Of a stretch of DNA of 64,000 bases, positions 7,856 through 16,563 are shown one piece after another; position 1 is the stretch's first letter, and every line of letters begins with the position of its first letter. The position numbers and the translations under genes are program-made. The stretch covers positions 2,418,001 through 2,482,000 of the forward strand of contig OZ257145.1 in NCBI GenBank assembly GCA_965279315.1. The letters are read 5' to 3'. This stretch comes from JAPWJZ01 sp965279315 (GTDB taxonomy: Bacteria; Pseudomonadota; Alphaproteobacteria; Micavibrionales; UBA2020). Under the pieces are notes generated by a model, which did not search any database, was not told the origin of the DNA, and saw only the letters and a program-made list of their open reading frames with translations.

Positions 7856-8748
7856 TTGGGGATCTCCACGCCGCGCGAGGACGGCTGATAAATGACCTGC
7901 GAGGGGTCGCGGTCGAGCTTGTCGGCGAGCTTGCGCACCGAATTCGCCGTGCCGCGCGTGGCGCGCGATGCGGCGGTGAACTGTTCGAGCCCTTCGGAGG
8001 CAAAACGGTCGATATGCGGGCGGTTGCGGTCCAGCAACTGGCTGAAATTTCCGGCAGCGTTGTCGAGGTTATCGACGGTGCTGTTCATGTTCTCGATCAG
8101 TTTCGGCATCTGCGCGCTCGACAGGCTCAGGTTATCGAGCAATAGGCTGACGTTCGACACGTTAACGGGGCTCAAAACGCCATTCAGGTCGCGGCTGATG
8201 TTTTCAAGGTTCACCATCGCCGCCTGCACCGCCGCCATCGTGCGGTCGTTCAGCATCGTGTCGAATTTCGCGGTGATCGCGCGCACCTGCGAGGTGATGG
8301 CGGGGATATCCTCGAGCGCCTCGTAAAGCTTGGACGCGCTGCCCTGCAACAGCGGGTATTTCACGTCGCCGACAACGGCAGGATCGGACGTATCTTCCTT
8401 GGCGGTTGCCATCTCGATGCGCACCAGGCCGGTGACGCCTTGCGTTGCCATCGTGACCTTGGTCTTGCCCTTGACGGGCGTGGATTTATCGACGCCGATA
8501 TCGACGTGGATGAGTTCGGGGTTGTCTTTCACCAGCCGCACGGCGGTCACCTTGCCTACCTTGACACCCATATATTGCACGGCTGCCCCCTCCTCCAGCC
8601 CCGTGATGGAGTCATGGAATTCGACGGTGTAGAATTTGAAATCTTTCTGTTCATGCGGCCCGACCAGCCATATGAGGAAGCAGACGGCGGCGATGATCAC
8701 GCCGGTCATAAAGACGCCGACCAGGAAATATGGCGCGGTTTTTTCCAT
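7852..8748 (-). CDS. mlaD: MlaD-family (MCE domain) lipid-transport substrate-binding protein
   Basis: One N-terminal transmembrane helix (VGVFMTGVIIAAVCFLIWLV) anchors a periplasmic MCE domain at about residues 40-120, recognised by GLEEGAAVQYMGVKVGKV. A long helical tail (about 150-290) has heptad-like repeats such as LLDNLSLSSAQMPKLIENM, expected to form a coiled-coil stalk. It belongs to the inner-membrane ABC system that moves phospholipids between membranes. Its start shares one base with the stop of the ATPase gene (TGATG), so the two are translationally coupled. At 298 residues it is longer than E. coli MlaD (about 180) because of the tail. Confidence 0.92.
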   Translation of the reverse strand: MEKTAPYFLVGVFMTGVIIAAVCFLIWLVGPHEQKDFKFYTVEFHDSITGLEEGAAVQYMGVKVGKVTAVRLVKDNPELIHVDIGVDKSTPVKGKTKVTMATQGVTGLVRIEMATAKEDTSDPAVVGDVKYPLLQGSASKLYEALEDIPAITSQVRAITAKFDTMLNDRTMAAVQAAMVNLENISRDLNGVLSPVNVSNVSLLLDNLSLSSAQMPKLIENMNSTVDNLDNAAGNFSQLLDRNRPHIDRFASEGLEQFTAASRATRGTANSVRKLADKLDRDPSQVIYQPSSRGVEIPK

Positions 8749-9530
8749 CAGACGGCTCCTGCTTGGCTATGTTGCGGTTCACGTTGCACGGCGCGCATGC
8801 GGGAACCGCGGAAATATTCCTTGACCTGCGGGTGGTCCATTTTCATCATTTCGGCAACCGTGCCGGTCACGATTTTCTTGTCCACGATCATCGCGATGCG
8901 GTCGCAGACATCGACCAGCGTATCAAGGTCATGGGTGATGATGAGGACGCTGAGCTCCAGCACGCGGCGCAATTGCAAAATCAATTCGTCAAACGCGGCG
9001 GCGGCGACAGGGTCGAGACCGGCGGTGGGTTCGTCCAGAAACAGGATTTCGGGGTCAAGCGCAAGCGACCGCGCGATCCCTGCCCGTTTCGCCATGCCGC
9101 CCGACAGTTCAGACGGTTTTTTGGTCGCGGTTTCGGGTTTCAGGCCCACGGCATGAAGCTTGAACAGCGCGAGGCTCTGGATATCCTTATCCGCAAGGTC
9201 GGTATGTTCGCGCAAGGGTAGGCAGATATTATCGAGCACGTTGAAGCCCGAAAACAGCGCCCCATCCTGAAACAGCACGCCCCATTTTTTCGCCATTTCC
9301 TTTTTCTGCGCGTCATCCATGTCGCTGACATCGGTGCCGCCGACGATGACGCTGCCCGCGTTGGGTTTGTGCAATCCCAGCAGCGTGCGCAGCAGCACGG
9401 ATTTGCCGGACCCCGAACCGCCGACGAGACCGAGGATTTCGCCCTTTTGCAGCGTCAGCTCGAGGCCGTCATGCACGACCTGCTTGCCGAATTTGTTGAC
9501 GATGCCATGCGCTTCGATAACCGCTGCCAT
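8748..9530 (-). CDS. mlaF: MlaF-family ABC transporter ATPase
   Basis: This is the cytoplasmic ATPase of the lipid transporter. It has a Walker A motif GGSGSGKS, a Q-loop in WGVLFQDGALFS, the signature LSGGMAKR, Walker B ILFLDEPTAGLDP, and the switch His in IITHDLDT. The frame is open further upstream, but homology and the one-base spacing from the permease stop place the start at 9530 (ATG after CTGTAGC). At 260 residues it is normal for the family. Confidence 0.94.
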   Translation of the reverse strand: MAAVIEAHGIVNKFGKQVVHDGLELTLQKGEILGLVGGSGSGKSVLLRTLLGLHKPNAGSVIVGGTDVSDMDDAQKKEMAKKWGVLFQDGALFSGFNVLDNICLPLREHTDLADKDIQSLALFKLHAVGLKPETATKKPSELSGGMAKRAGIARSLALDPEILFLDEPTAGLDPVAAAAFDELILQLRRVLELSVLIITHDLDTLVDVCDRIAMIVDKKIVTGTVAEMMKMDHPQVKEYFRGSRMRAVQREPQHSQAGAV

Positions 9531-9531
9531 G

Positions 9532-10620
9532 CTACAGGTCCATTTCCGCGAAAATGATCGAAAAAAGCGCGTCCGCCATGATGACAAGGAAAATGGACTG
9601 CACGACGGCGAGTGTCGTGAGCTTGCCGACGTTTTCGGCAGAGCCTTGCGCATTGATGCCCTGATAGGAACAGATGGCGGTGATCAACAGCGCGAAAACG
9701 GGCGCCTTGATCATGCCGATAAAGAACATCGTGGGCGTCGCGACTTCATGCACGCGCGCGAGATAGGAATGGATCGACAGGTCTAGCTGCAGCACCGACA
9801 TAAACCCGCAGCCCACCAATCCCACCAGCGTTGCAAAGAACGTCAGTGCGGGCAGCGTGACCAGCAATGCCAGCAGGCGCGGCACCACGAGTGTTTCGAT
9901 GGGGTCTAACCCCATGGTCTTGAGCGCGTCAACCTCGCCGCGCATTTTCATCACGCCGATTTCGGCGGCAAAGGCGCTGCCGGAGCGGCCTGCGAACATG
10001 ATGGCGGTTGTCAGCACCGCCATTTCCCGCAGCAGGGAAATGACGGTGAGGTCGATCGTGAAAATATCCGCGCCGAATTTTTGCAGCTGCGTTGCACCCT
10101 GATACGAAATCACCATGCTGATGCCGAACCCCAGCAGGCCAATGATCGGCAATGCCTGCACACCCGTTTCATGGATATGACGCGCAATCGCGGCGGGGCG
10201 GAAATGCGACGGATGCGCGATATTGCGGAAGATACGCACGAACACTTCGCCCATGAAGGAAAACAGCGCGACCAGAAATTCAAGGCCTTCCGCCGTGCGC
10301 CTGCCGATTTTCACGAAAAACGCCGCGATGCCCGGCAGTTCTTGTGTTGGCGGCACCGATTGCTGCTCATCCGGCACGAAATCCATCAATGCCTTTTGCC
10401 GGTCGGATAAATTTTCGATTTTCGCCTTGGCGAAATATTTCTGGATCAGCCATGCGCCTGCGGTATCCAGCTTGCCGAGGCTGCTGGCATCGACGCGGGC
10501 GGGTTTTGCGTCATGGGAATGCACAGCCGCCTCGATGGCGGCGGCGTTGCCGACGGTCCAGTCGCCCTTCAGGGCGAGTGTGTTGCGGCCTTGCGATGTC
10601 CGGTCTTCCAGAAACTCCAT
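9532..10620 (-). CDS. mlaE: MlaE-family permease with N-terminal STAS domain
   Basis: Residues 1-90 form a STAS-like domain (LALKGDWTVGNAAAIE, then VDASSLGKLDTAGAWLI). The rest is the MlaE permease core with MVISYQGATQLQKFGAD, GRSGSAFAAEIGVMKMRGEVDAL and five or so membrane spans. In E. coli the STAS protein (MlaB) is a separate subunit, so the fusion replaces it. It is the first gene of the four-gene operon mlaE-mlaF-mlaD-lipoprotein. The promoter probably lies in 10621-10707, but no clear elements were identified. Confidence 0.93.
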   Translation of the reverse strand: MEFLEDRTSQGRNTLALKGDWTVGNAAAIEAAVHSHDAKPARVDASSLGKLDTAGAWLIQKYFAKAKIENLSDRQKALMDFVPDEQQSVPPTQELPGIAAFFVKIGRRTAEGLEFLVALFSFMGEVFVRIFRNIAHPSHFRPAAIARHIHETGVQALPIIGLLGFGISMVISYQGATQLQKFGADIFTIDLTVISLLREMAVLTTAIMFAGRSGSAFAAEIGVMKMRGEVDALKTMGLDPIETLVVPRLLALLVTLPALTFFATLVGLVGCGFMSVLQLDLSIHSYLARVHEVATPTMFFIGMIKAPVFALLITAICSYQGINAQGSAENVGKLTTLAVVQSIFLVIMADALFSIIFAEMDL

Positions 10621-10707
10621 ATCGCCCTTCTGCGCGAATGTGGTTTATCGGGATGCCAATGCAGTATAAGGCTTTCCGGTTCCCCCCGCCAACAGCGCGT
10701 TACGCGC

Positions 10708-10743
10708 AAAAAAAAGCCCCGGCACTTTCGCACCGGGGCTTTT
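10708..10743 (-). terminator. Rho-independent terminator of the cold-shock gene
   Basis: An 11-base stem (AAAAGCCCCGG at 10712-10722, CCGGGGCTTTT at 10733-10743) encloses a 10-base loop. On the minus strand it is followed by a run of U encoded by the A tract at 10708-10715. It lies 23 bases past the cold-shock stop codon, and it also separates that gene from the mlaE operon. Confidence 0.9.
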
Positions 10744-10765
10744 GATCTTGTAACCGTTAAGACGC

Positions 10766-10969
10766 TTAGGACGCCTTCAGGTTGCCTGCTGCGGATTTGC
10801 CGCGCTCGGTCATGATGTCGTAGGACACTTTCTGACCTTCGTTCAAGCCGCGCAGGCCTGCTTTTTCAACTGCGGAGATGTGAACGAACACATCAGCGCC
10901 GCCGTCATCAGGCTGGATAAAGCCGAAGCCTTTTTGGGAATTGAACCATTTAACTGTACCTGTAGCCAT
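10766..10969 (-). CDS. cspA: Cold-shock domain protein (CspA family)
   Basis: This small OB-fold protein binds single-stranded RNA and DNA and melts mRNA structure. The start MATGTVKWFN is preceded by a strong AAGGAG site. RNP1 is KGFGFI and RNP2 is VFVHIS. Its 67 residues are standard for the family. The gene has its own promoter candidate (11105-11134) with an untranslated leader of about 130 bases, typical of cold-shock mRNAs whose leader controls translation, and its own terminator. Confidence 0.95.
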   Translation of the reverse strand: MATGTVKWFNSQKGFGFIQPDDGGADVFVHISAVEKAGLRGLNEGQKVSYDIMTERGKSAAGNLKAS

Positions 10970-11104
10970 GTTTGTCTCCTTCAAGAAACGCACTTCCGTG
11001 CATTAGGACCGGGCAACCATTGCCCATTCCTGATATCCGAAAATCAGCGTCGTCTTGTAGAGCCTTGCGGGTCTCAAACAGGCAGAACTCGGAACTCAGG
11101 TATT

Positions 11105-11134
11105 AATATACTTTATATTCCGCGAAATCGTAAA
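11105..11134 (-). promoter_or_regulatory. Candidate sigma-70-type promoter of the cold-shock gene
   Basis: On the minus strand TTTACG (11129-11134) and TATATT (11105-11110) are separated by 18 bases. Transcription would start near 11098 and give a leader of about 130 bases before the ATG at 10969. The match is good for -10 and moderate for -35. The surrounding AT-rich stretch (11100-11200) contains no gene. Confidence 0.5.
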
Positions 11135-11202
11135 GGGGTTTTGAACATGCCGGGAAAAATAGATAAGTTAATGATAAATAATGATTTTTTAACCTCGAAA
11201 AG

Positions 11203-11232
11203 AAAATCCCCGCTCCGAAGAGCGGGGATTTT
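11203..11232 (-). terminator. Terminator downstream of the 305-residue membrane protein gene
   Basis: A perfect 13-base inverted repeat (AAAATCCCCGCTC at 11203-11215, GAGCGGGGATTTT at 11220-11232) has a CGAA tetraloop. It begins 22 bases after the stop of the membrane-protein gene and is followed on the minus strand by a T-rich stretch. Confidence 0.85.
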
Positions 11233-11254
11233 CCCTTAAAAACAGCCTTGGTTG

Positions 11255-12172
11255 TCAGCTGCGGATCGGGTCATACGAAACCGGATCATCGCGATGCAAA
11301 CCGCCGAGTGCGGCGGCGACGGCGGCGATAAACGCCCCCACCAGCATCGACAAGGCGGTGAAGATCGAGAACGCGGCGGAGGCTTTACGGGCCTTTTCCG
11401 CTTTGTCTTTTGCTTCAACTTTCATCGCATCCAGTTTGGCAACAGTTGCATCCACGCGGGTCAGTGCTTCTTCCTGCGTGATGCCGGACTGAGTTGCCAC
11501 GATGTTGGCGACATATTCGCGGTCAGCTGCCGGGAAATCCGTTCCCATCATGCTGTTGCGGAAGATGCCAGTGACTTCGCGGCGGACGGCTTCGTTAGGC
11601 GCATTCGCTGCAGGCTGCGGCGTGCGCAGCAAAGCATCGATATTGTAGCCGAACATATCCATGCCGGGGCCAGGGCCGCGATCGGGGCCAGCTGCATGGA
11701 TTGCAGCAGCGCCACCAGCCGCAGCAGCACCGCCCGCGAGTTTCGCGCCGCCGCCCATCAATGCGCCCATGGCCGAAGCCAGCAGCGCAGCGGTGAACAA
11801 CGTAGCGACAGTCCAGGACAGGAAGCCGTGTGCGGTATCGCGGAAGAAGACTTCATCACGGCCCGTCTGCACGTTCGATCCGCGCAGGCGTCCGGCAATG
11901 TATCCGCCAAGGCCGGAGGACAGCCATTGCATGGCAACCATCCATGCCGCCGCCTTCGTCGTAAAGGAAGCGATGGATTCACGGTCGCCCGACCACGGGT
12001 TAAAGGAAGCGATGCCAACGCCGGAGCCCAGCGAAAGCAGGATGAGTGACAAAGCCGCAGCCGCAGCCGCACCGCACAAAATAGCCGCCCAGGATACGGA
12101 GCAGCTGTGATGGTGGTGTCGGTTTTCGGCGATGACGGTGTTTCCCGTCGGTGTCGTCATGGTGTTTTGCAT
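11255..12172 (-). CDS. Uncharacterised membrane protein, 305 residues
   Basis: No function is recognised. A His-rich N-terminus (NRHHHHSCS, residues 17-25) leads into a first membrane span (WAAILCGAAAAAALSLILLSL). A second region with SSGLGGYIAGRLRG and FLSWTVATLFTAALLASAMGAL adds two more spans. A Gly/Ala/Pro-rich linker and a soluble helical segment (about 180-265) follow, with a final span near 270-290. The overall plan resembles small alphaproteobacterial membrane proteins sometimes labelled PhnA-like, but that label says nothing about function. The GGGGGA ahead of its start also forms the region just after the stop of the 24-residue peptide gene, so the two are cotranscribed. Confidence 0.7.
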   Translation of the reverse strand: MQNTMTTPTGNTVIAENRHHHHSCSVSWAAILCGAAAAAALSLILLSLGSGVGIASFNPWSGDRESIASFTTKAAAWMVAMQWLSSGLGGYIAGRLRGSNVQTGRDEVFFRDTAHGFLSWTVATLFTAALLASAMGALMGGGAKLAGGAAAAGGAAAIHAAGPDRGPGPGMDMFGYNIDALLRTPQPAANAPNEAVRREVTGIFRNSMMGTDFPAADREYVANIVATQSGITQEEALTRVDATVAKLDAMKVEAKDKAEKARKASAAFSIFTALSMLVGAFIAAVAAALGGLHRDDPVSYDPIRS

Positions 12173-12185
12173 GTGTACATCCCCC

Positions 12186-12260
12186 TTAATGCATCATCGA
12201 CAGAAGAATGATGATTGGAATTGGAACGCCCAAGAACCAGAGAAGAATGCCACGGCCCAT
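12186..12260 (-). CDS. 24-residue hydrophobic membrane peptide
   Basis: The coding sequence reads MGRGILLWFLGVPIP, continues with Ile/Leu residues and ends MMH. It is preceded by a strong AAAGGAG ribosome site seven bases before the ATG. The sequence is almost entirely one hydrophobic helix with a Pro-Ile-Pro kink. Similar very short GRGILLW-type peptides occur in other proteobacteria (recollection, not searched). The stop lies 13 bases before the start of the 305-residue membrane protein, so the pair forms a small operon. The role is unknown; it could be a regulatory or accessory membrane subunit. Confidence 0.7.
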   Translation of the reverse strand: MGRGILLWFLGVPIPIIILLSMMH

Positions 12261-12359
12261 ATTTAGTCTCCTTTTGAATGGGGGATGTTGAAAGTATCAA
12301 AGCCCCAACGCGCGGGCGCGCGTGGGGTTCCCTTTACAAACAAGGAATTAACGGAAGCG

Positions 12360-13541
12360 TTATGGCTTGGGCGTTTGGGGCGTGTTTTTCGGGGCGACGG
12401 GCTTGACCATGATATCGCGGATAAACTGCGCTTCCGCGGCAACATAGGGCGTGTGATCGGCACGGAAAATCTCATGGAACCACTGTTTAGGTTCCGATTC
12501 GTAGGGTTTCGACCATGAATCCCATGGCAGGTGGGTTTGTGTGCGCCCTTGTACGAAGCCCCAGTTGAAGGCGGCAACCTTGTGTTCCTTGGCGACCGGC
12601 AGGATGGCTTCGAACGTGCTGCCGACCGTGCGCGCCATATATTCGGTCAACATCAGCGGGCGATTGTGCTGTTCAGCCAAATATTTCAGGCGGCGTTCAA
12701 AATCATCGGCGGGAGCATAGTTGTGGAACGAAATAATGTCGGATTGCGCCAGCTGCACTTTCTGTACGCTGTTGACCTGCGACAGGTCATTCCATTCGCC
12801 GATCCACACGCCGCTGGTCAGCGGCTGTTGCGGTTTTGCATTGCGCGCCCATTTGAACACGTCATCCAGCAAGGCTGCGACGAGATCGATCTTGTTCGCG
12901 GGTTCTTTGGCGCCATAGCTTGCGCCGTTCGTGTTGTCGGGCTCGTTCCAGACATCCCAGCTCATGACGCGCTTGTCGCGGCCGAATGCGCCGACGACGC
13001 CTTCAACATATTCCTTCAACCGTGCGTGCTGTGCGGGATCGGCAAGTGCCGCCGCGCCGGGACCTTGCACCCAGCCCGCATTGTGGACGCCGGCTGTGGG
13101 TTCAATCTGCGGGCCGGTTTTGGGTTCGGGGTTCCATACGGAATCGAACAGCACGAACATCGGCTTGATGCCGTTCTTGTCGGCGATTTCGAGAAAGGCA
13201 TTGATGCGCGCCTTGTAACCTTCCGGATCCTGCTGCCAGACGAGGTCATGGAGAAACACGCGCATGGTGTTCATGCCAAGGCCCTTGGCAAGCGCGAGTT
13301 CGGCGTCAATCTGTTTCGGGTTGAACGTATCCGCCTGCCACATTTCGATCTGGTTGCTGGCATGCGCGGGCACGTAATTGCTGCCGACCAGCCAAGGCTG
13401 CTTATCGTACCAGTCATTTGCTTTTTGTTCGGTCCAGCGGATGCTGGCGTCTTCACCAAGGGCAGGCAAGGATATTGCTGTCACGGTTTCTTTCCTGAAA
13501 ATTTTGTTGGCTAGATTGCGGAGGGACTGGACAAGACGCAT
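12360..13541 (-). CDS. Glycoside hydrolase, GH5-like (clan A)
   Basis: This 393-residue (beta/alpha)8 hydrolase has the acid/base motif SWDVWNEPD and a nucleophile candidate in LMLTEYMAR, with MNTMRVFLHDLVW near residue 95 as an early barrel strand. The fold suggests cleavage of a beta-linked glucan, mannan or xylan. No secretion signal is obvious, and the N-terminus (RLVQSLRNLANKIFRKE) is basic and amphipathic, so the location is uncertain. An AAGGG site precedes the start. The C-terminus is a short Pro/Lys tail. It is not obviously tied to the neighbouring genes. Confidence 0.8.
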   Translation of the reverse strand: MRLVQSLRNLANKIFRKETVTAISLPALGEDASIRWTEQKANDWYDKQPWLVGSNYVPAHASNQIEMWQADTFNPKQIDAELALAKGLGMNTMRVFLHDLVWQQDPEGYKARINAFLEIADKNGIKPMFVLFDSVWNPEPKTGPQIEPTAGVHNAGWVQGPGAAALADPAQHARLKEYVEGVVGAFGRDKRVMSWDVWNEPDNTNGASYGAKEPANKIDLVAALLDDVFKWARNAKPQQPLTSGVWIGEWNDLSQVNSVQKVQLAQSDIISFHNYAPADDFERRLKYLAEQHNRPLMLTEYMARTVGSTFEAILPVAKEHKVAAFNWGFVQGRTQTHLPWDSWSKPYESEPKQWFHEIFRADHTPYVAAEAQFIRDIMVKPVAPKNTPQTPKP

Positions 13542-13552
13542 CGTATTAACCC

Positions 13553-13565
13553 TTGTGAATCACAA
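13553..13565. promoter_or_regulatory. Palindromic operator candidate TTGTGA-N-TCACAA
   Basis: A perfect 13-base palindrome lies 12 bases upstream of the glycosidase start codon. On the minus strand a promoter-like TTGCGT-17-AATACT is found about 30 bases further upstream, so a protein bound here would sit just downstream of the transcription start. The half site resembles the TGTGA of CRP/FNR-type sites but with a one-base rather than six-base spacer. Confidence 0.45.
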
Positions 13566-13659
13566 CAATTTCGATAGCGCGAGTATTCCGTATTACCGAA
13601 ATAAACGCAAACAGGTTTTTTTGAAAAACAGTGAATTGTTGCGCTGCACACAAAAGTAT

Positions 13660-15663
13660 TTAACGGTTTACCGTGAATTCTTTTTTCTCGACCTCGGCAT
13701 CCTTGATAACAGGTTTCAAGGGTTTTTTGGTCGAAGCGATCAGCTTGGCGCAGTCGTTATCCTTGCCAAGGCCGATCTCGATGAACGGCAGCAATGCGGC
13801 GGGCGGCACCACCGCACCCAGCAACACAGCCCCTGCCCCGCGCAGCAGCACGGACATGGGGTCGATCATGATCTTCGGGTTGCTCATCTTGCCGGAAACG
13901 TTGATTTTCGACTGGATGGAGAAAATGCTCGCGTCCTTGGGCTTTGCATCGACCTCGACCTTCAATGTCTCGTTTTTCAGGTTGATCACGGCATCGCCCT
14001 TGATCGTGGTATCTGTCGTATCGAGCACGAAGACGCGGGAGTCCAGCACGCCATTGCGCACCGCAAAGTCGCCGACGCCGCAGCGGATATCGGTCGTTTT
14101 GTCTTTGCCGAGCAGCAGCGGCGTCAGTTCCGCCAAATCAAGATCGGCAGCCTCGATGATTTTCAGGCTGATCTTGCCCCCCGACATTACGGTGACGATG
14201 CGGCCATTGCTGTTGCCGAGGACTTCAGCGGATGAACCGCCTGCGCCTGCAAGTTCGATGCGGCCCCCGAACGTGCCTTTCGAGAATTCTTCAAAGCTTG
14301 AACCCTTGAAAAACCGCTTCAGGCTCAGGCGCGCGAAATCAAGGTTGGTTTTGACGAACGGGGTTTCCTTGCGGCCGTCCATTTGCAGCATGCCCTTCAC
14401 GCGGCCATCCGCAACACCGAATTCCAGCGGCTCGAACCGCAGCAGGCCCTTGACCAGCTTGATATGCGTATGCATGTCGTTCAAAGGCCAGCCCGGCGCA
14501 TTCAACTTTTTCGCATCCAGCGTCAGGTCGAGGTCACCGGCGCGCAGGCGTTTCAGGTTGATCTTCATTTCGGGCAATACGTCCTGCCCCTTGACGACTT
14601 TTTTGGGGGCGGAAGGCTGAAACCCGACAAGGCCGCCCAAGTCCTTCACGTCAAGACGGTTTGAATAAAGCGCGCCCGCCAGTTCGGGGCGTTCTGTTTC
14701 AGGGCTGTAGGTCACTTTGCCCGACAGGTCACTGCCACCCACGCGCCCCGTAAATCCGTTAAAGCTCCACAATTCGCCGTCTTTTTGCAAACGGCCCTTC
14801 AGGTTATAAGACGGCGTCGGCGGCAGCGGCACATGGATGAGGTAAAACAAGTCGGCAAGGTTTTCACCGCCCATATCGAGCTGCGCATCGAGGCCTTTCA
14901 GCTGGATAGGATCAGTAAAAGTGCCATCGGCCGTGAAATGAGTCTCGCCGATCTTGATATCCAGTTTCAGGGGAAACGGTTCGCTGGTATTGCGCAGCAG
15001 GTTCAGCGAACCGCCATTGGCCTTGATAACCGCCTTTTGGCCCTGCACCGTGCCTTCGCCCAGGATGGAGAATTTTCGCTGGGAGCGTTTTTCCTGGCCT
15101 TCGATGCTGTCGAGCTTCATCTTCACGTCAATGTCACGGCCGATATCACGGTAGGCGACTTCGCCATCGGTGACGCTCAGGGAGCTGATGAGGGGCATAT
15201 CGTGACGGTCATCCGGTAGCGCGGCATTGGCGACAACGCCAGCCTCGGTCACATCGGAAAAATTCCAGTTTTTCGTGCCATCGGCCATGCGCTCCAGATT
15301 GACAACCGGATGCGTGATTTCAAGCGACGGTATCACCAGGCGCCCCATCAACAATGGCCAGAGCTTGAACGTGAATTCAATACGGTCAGCGGACGCCATA
15401 TCCGCCATTTTCGCGCCCTTGATATTCGAGACTCGGATTTTTTCCGCCATCACGCGCGGGGTGCGCCAATGCCAGTCAATCGTCAGCGGCCCTTCAACGG
15501 CAACGTCACGCCCGAAACGGCTGCCCGCCGTGCCGGAAATTTTCGCTCGGATATAATCGACAGGGAAAAAGGCAATGACAAGCGCAAGGCAGGCGGCAAT
15601 TGTCGCCAGCACGCCGCCGGCCCAATAAAGCGGCTTGCGCCGTATATGAAGAATCTTTTTCAT
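13660..15663 (-). CDS. AsmA family protein
   Basis: Members are inner-membrane anchored, mostly periplasmic proteins linked to outer-membrane assembly and inter-membrane lipid traffic. A basic N-terminus and one membrane span (LYWAGGVLATIAACLALVIAFFPVDYI) precede the AsmA opening SRFGRDVAVEGPLTIDW with WRTPRVMAEKIRVSNIKGA. Repeated beta-strand segments (for example NLKGRLQKDGELWSFNGFTGRVGGSDLSG) run to an AsmA-like C-terminal region with the motif LSLKRFF...GRIELAGAGGS. A further ATG at 15699 is open, but 15663 gives the natural MKKILHIRRK start. At about 667 residues it is normal for the family. Confidence 0.85.
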   Translation of the reverse strand: MKKILHIRRKPLYWAGGVLATIAACLALVIAFFPVDYIRAKISGTAGSRFGRDVAVEGPLTIDWHWRTPRVMAEKIRVSNIKGAKMADMASADRIEFTFKLWPLLMGRLVIPSLEITHPVVNLERMADGTKNWNFSDVTEAGVVANAALPDDRHDMPLISSLSVTDGEVAYRDIGRDIDVKMKLDSIEGQEKRSQRKFSILGEGTVQGQKAVIKANGGSLNLLRNTSEPFPLKLDIKIGETHFTADGTFTDPIQLKGLDAQLDMGGENLADLFYLIHVPLPPTPSYNLKGRLQKDGELWSFNGFTGRVGGSDLSGKVTYSPETERPELAGALYSNRLDVKDLGGLVGFQPSAPKKVVKGQDVLPEMKINLKRLRAGDLDLTLDAKKLNAPGWPLNDMHTHIKLVKGLLRFEPLEFGVADGRVKGMLQMDGRKETPFVKTNLDFARLSLKRFFKGSSFEEFSKGTFGGRIELAGAGGSSAEVLGNSNGRIVTVMSGGKISLKIIEAADLDLAELTPLLLGKDKTTDIRCGVGDFAVRNGVLDSRVFVLDTTDTTIKGDAVINLKNETLKVEVDAKPKDASIFSIQSKINVSGKMSNPKIMIDPMSVLLRGAGAVLLGAVVPPAALLPFIEIGLGKDNDCAKLIASTKKPLKPVIKDAEVEKKEFTVNR

Positions 15664-15708
15664 CCCACGCATACAGTTTGCATGGCGGTAAGGTTCCATT
15701 AACCTGTT

Positions 15709-16476
15709 TCAGGCGTGCAAACCGGTCAATTTACGGTGTTTCGGTTTGGCGTCGCTTAACCCATGCCGCTTGCGCCAACGGCTGACCATGACATGCGCCG
15801 CCAAAACGATCGACAGCCAGACAACAACGCCCATCACGACAATCCCCAGATTATGCGCATCCGGCTTTTCCCACAGATCGGTAATTGCGCCGCCCAGAAA
15901 CGACCGGATAATGCATCCCGGCAACAACGCCAGAAATGAACCGGAGATATAGGTCAAAAACGGGATGGAAAGCACGCCAAGCGCGATATTGACGATGGAA
16001 TACGGCGCAACCGGCACAAAACGCAAGGCGATCATGCCGGCTATTCCCGTACCCTCGATATACTGGCGTATCCTGCCGCAGACCGGCCCCATCATTTTTT
16101 TCAGGCCGTATTTGCCGAGGTTAAAGCCGATGAAATAAGTGATGGCCGCACTGATGCAGGCGCCCGCTAGTGAAATGAATATCCCTTCCACCGGCCCGAA
16201 AACCATGGCGGTTGTCAGCGTCATGATGATCAGCGGGAAGAATACCAGTTGTGAAACGACAAAAATACCCACCATGATAAAGGGTGCGGCAGGGTGGCTA
16301 AAAAATTGCCTTGCAACCTCAGCGGCCTTTTCAAGATCTGCATATTCCTTCAGCGGCGAAAATTCCCAGATCAGCCCGAACATGGCGAGGCCGAGCAGGA
16401 TGATGCCAGGGATCAAGAACTTGTCCGCGGCTTCCCTGCCCGTCATCTTTTTAAGGAATGGTACTTTCATGGCCAT
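15709..16476 (-). CDS. TVP38/TMEM64 (VTT domain) membrane protein
   Basis: This polytopic membrane protein belongs to the DedA/VTT superfamily, thought to include lipid scramblases or transporters. Key signature segments are MTLTTAMVFGPVEGIFISLAG followed by ACISAAITYFIGFNLG, and ALRFVPVAPYSIVNIALGVL, the typical reentrant R-x-x-P-x-x-P pattern. There are about six hydrophobic segments. The start at 16476 (after GGGG, MAMKVPFLKK) is preferred over a farther ATG at 16524 that lacks a ribosome site. It lies 45 bases upstream of asmA on the same strand, an arrangement consistent with a shared role in the envelope. Confidence 0.85.
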   Translation of the reverse strand: MAMKVPFLKKMTGREAADKFLIPGIILLGLAMFGLIWEFSPLKEYADLEKAAEVARQFFSHPAAPFIMVGIFVVSQLVFFPLIIMTLTTAMVFGPVEGIFISLAGACISAAITYFIGFNLGKYGLKKMMGPVCGRIRQYIEGTGIAGMIALRFVPVAPYSIVNIALGVLSIPFLTYISGSFLALLPGCIIRSFLGGAITDLWEKPDAHNLGIVVMGVVVWLSIVLAAHVMVSRWRKRHGLSDAKPKHRKLTGLHA

Positions 16477-16563
16477 GAAACCCCGAATATAAAATGCTTT
16501 TTGGCCAACGCCTTCTCGGGTCATTCGTTACCAAATTAATTATATTCGCGCCGCCTCATCACC

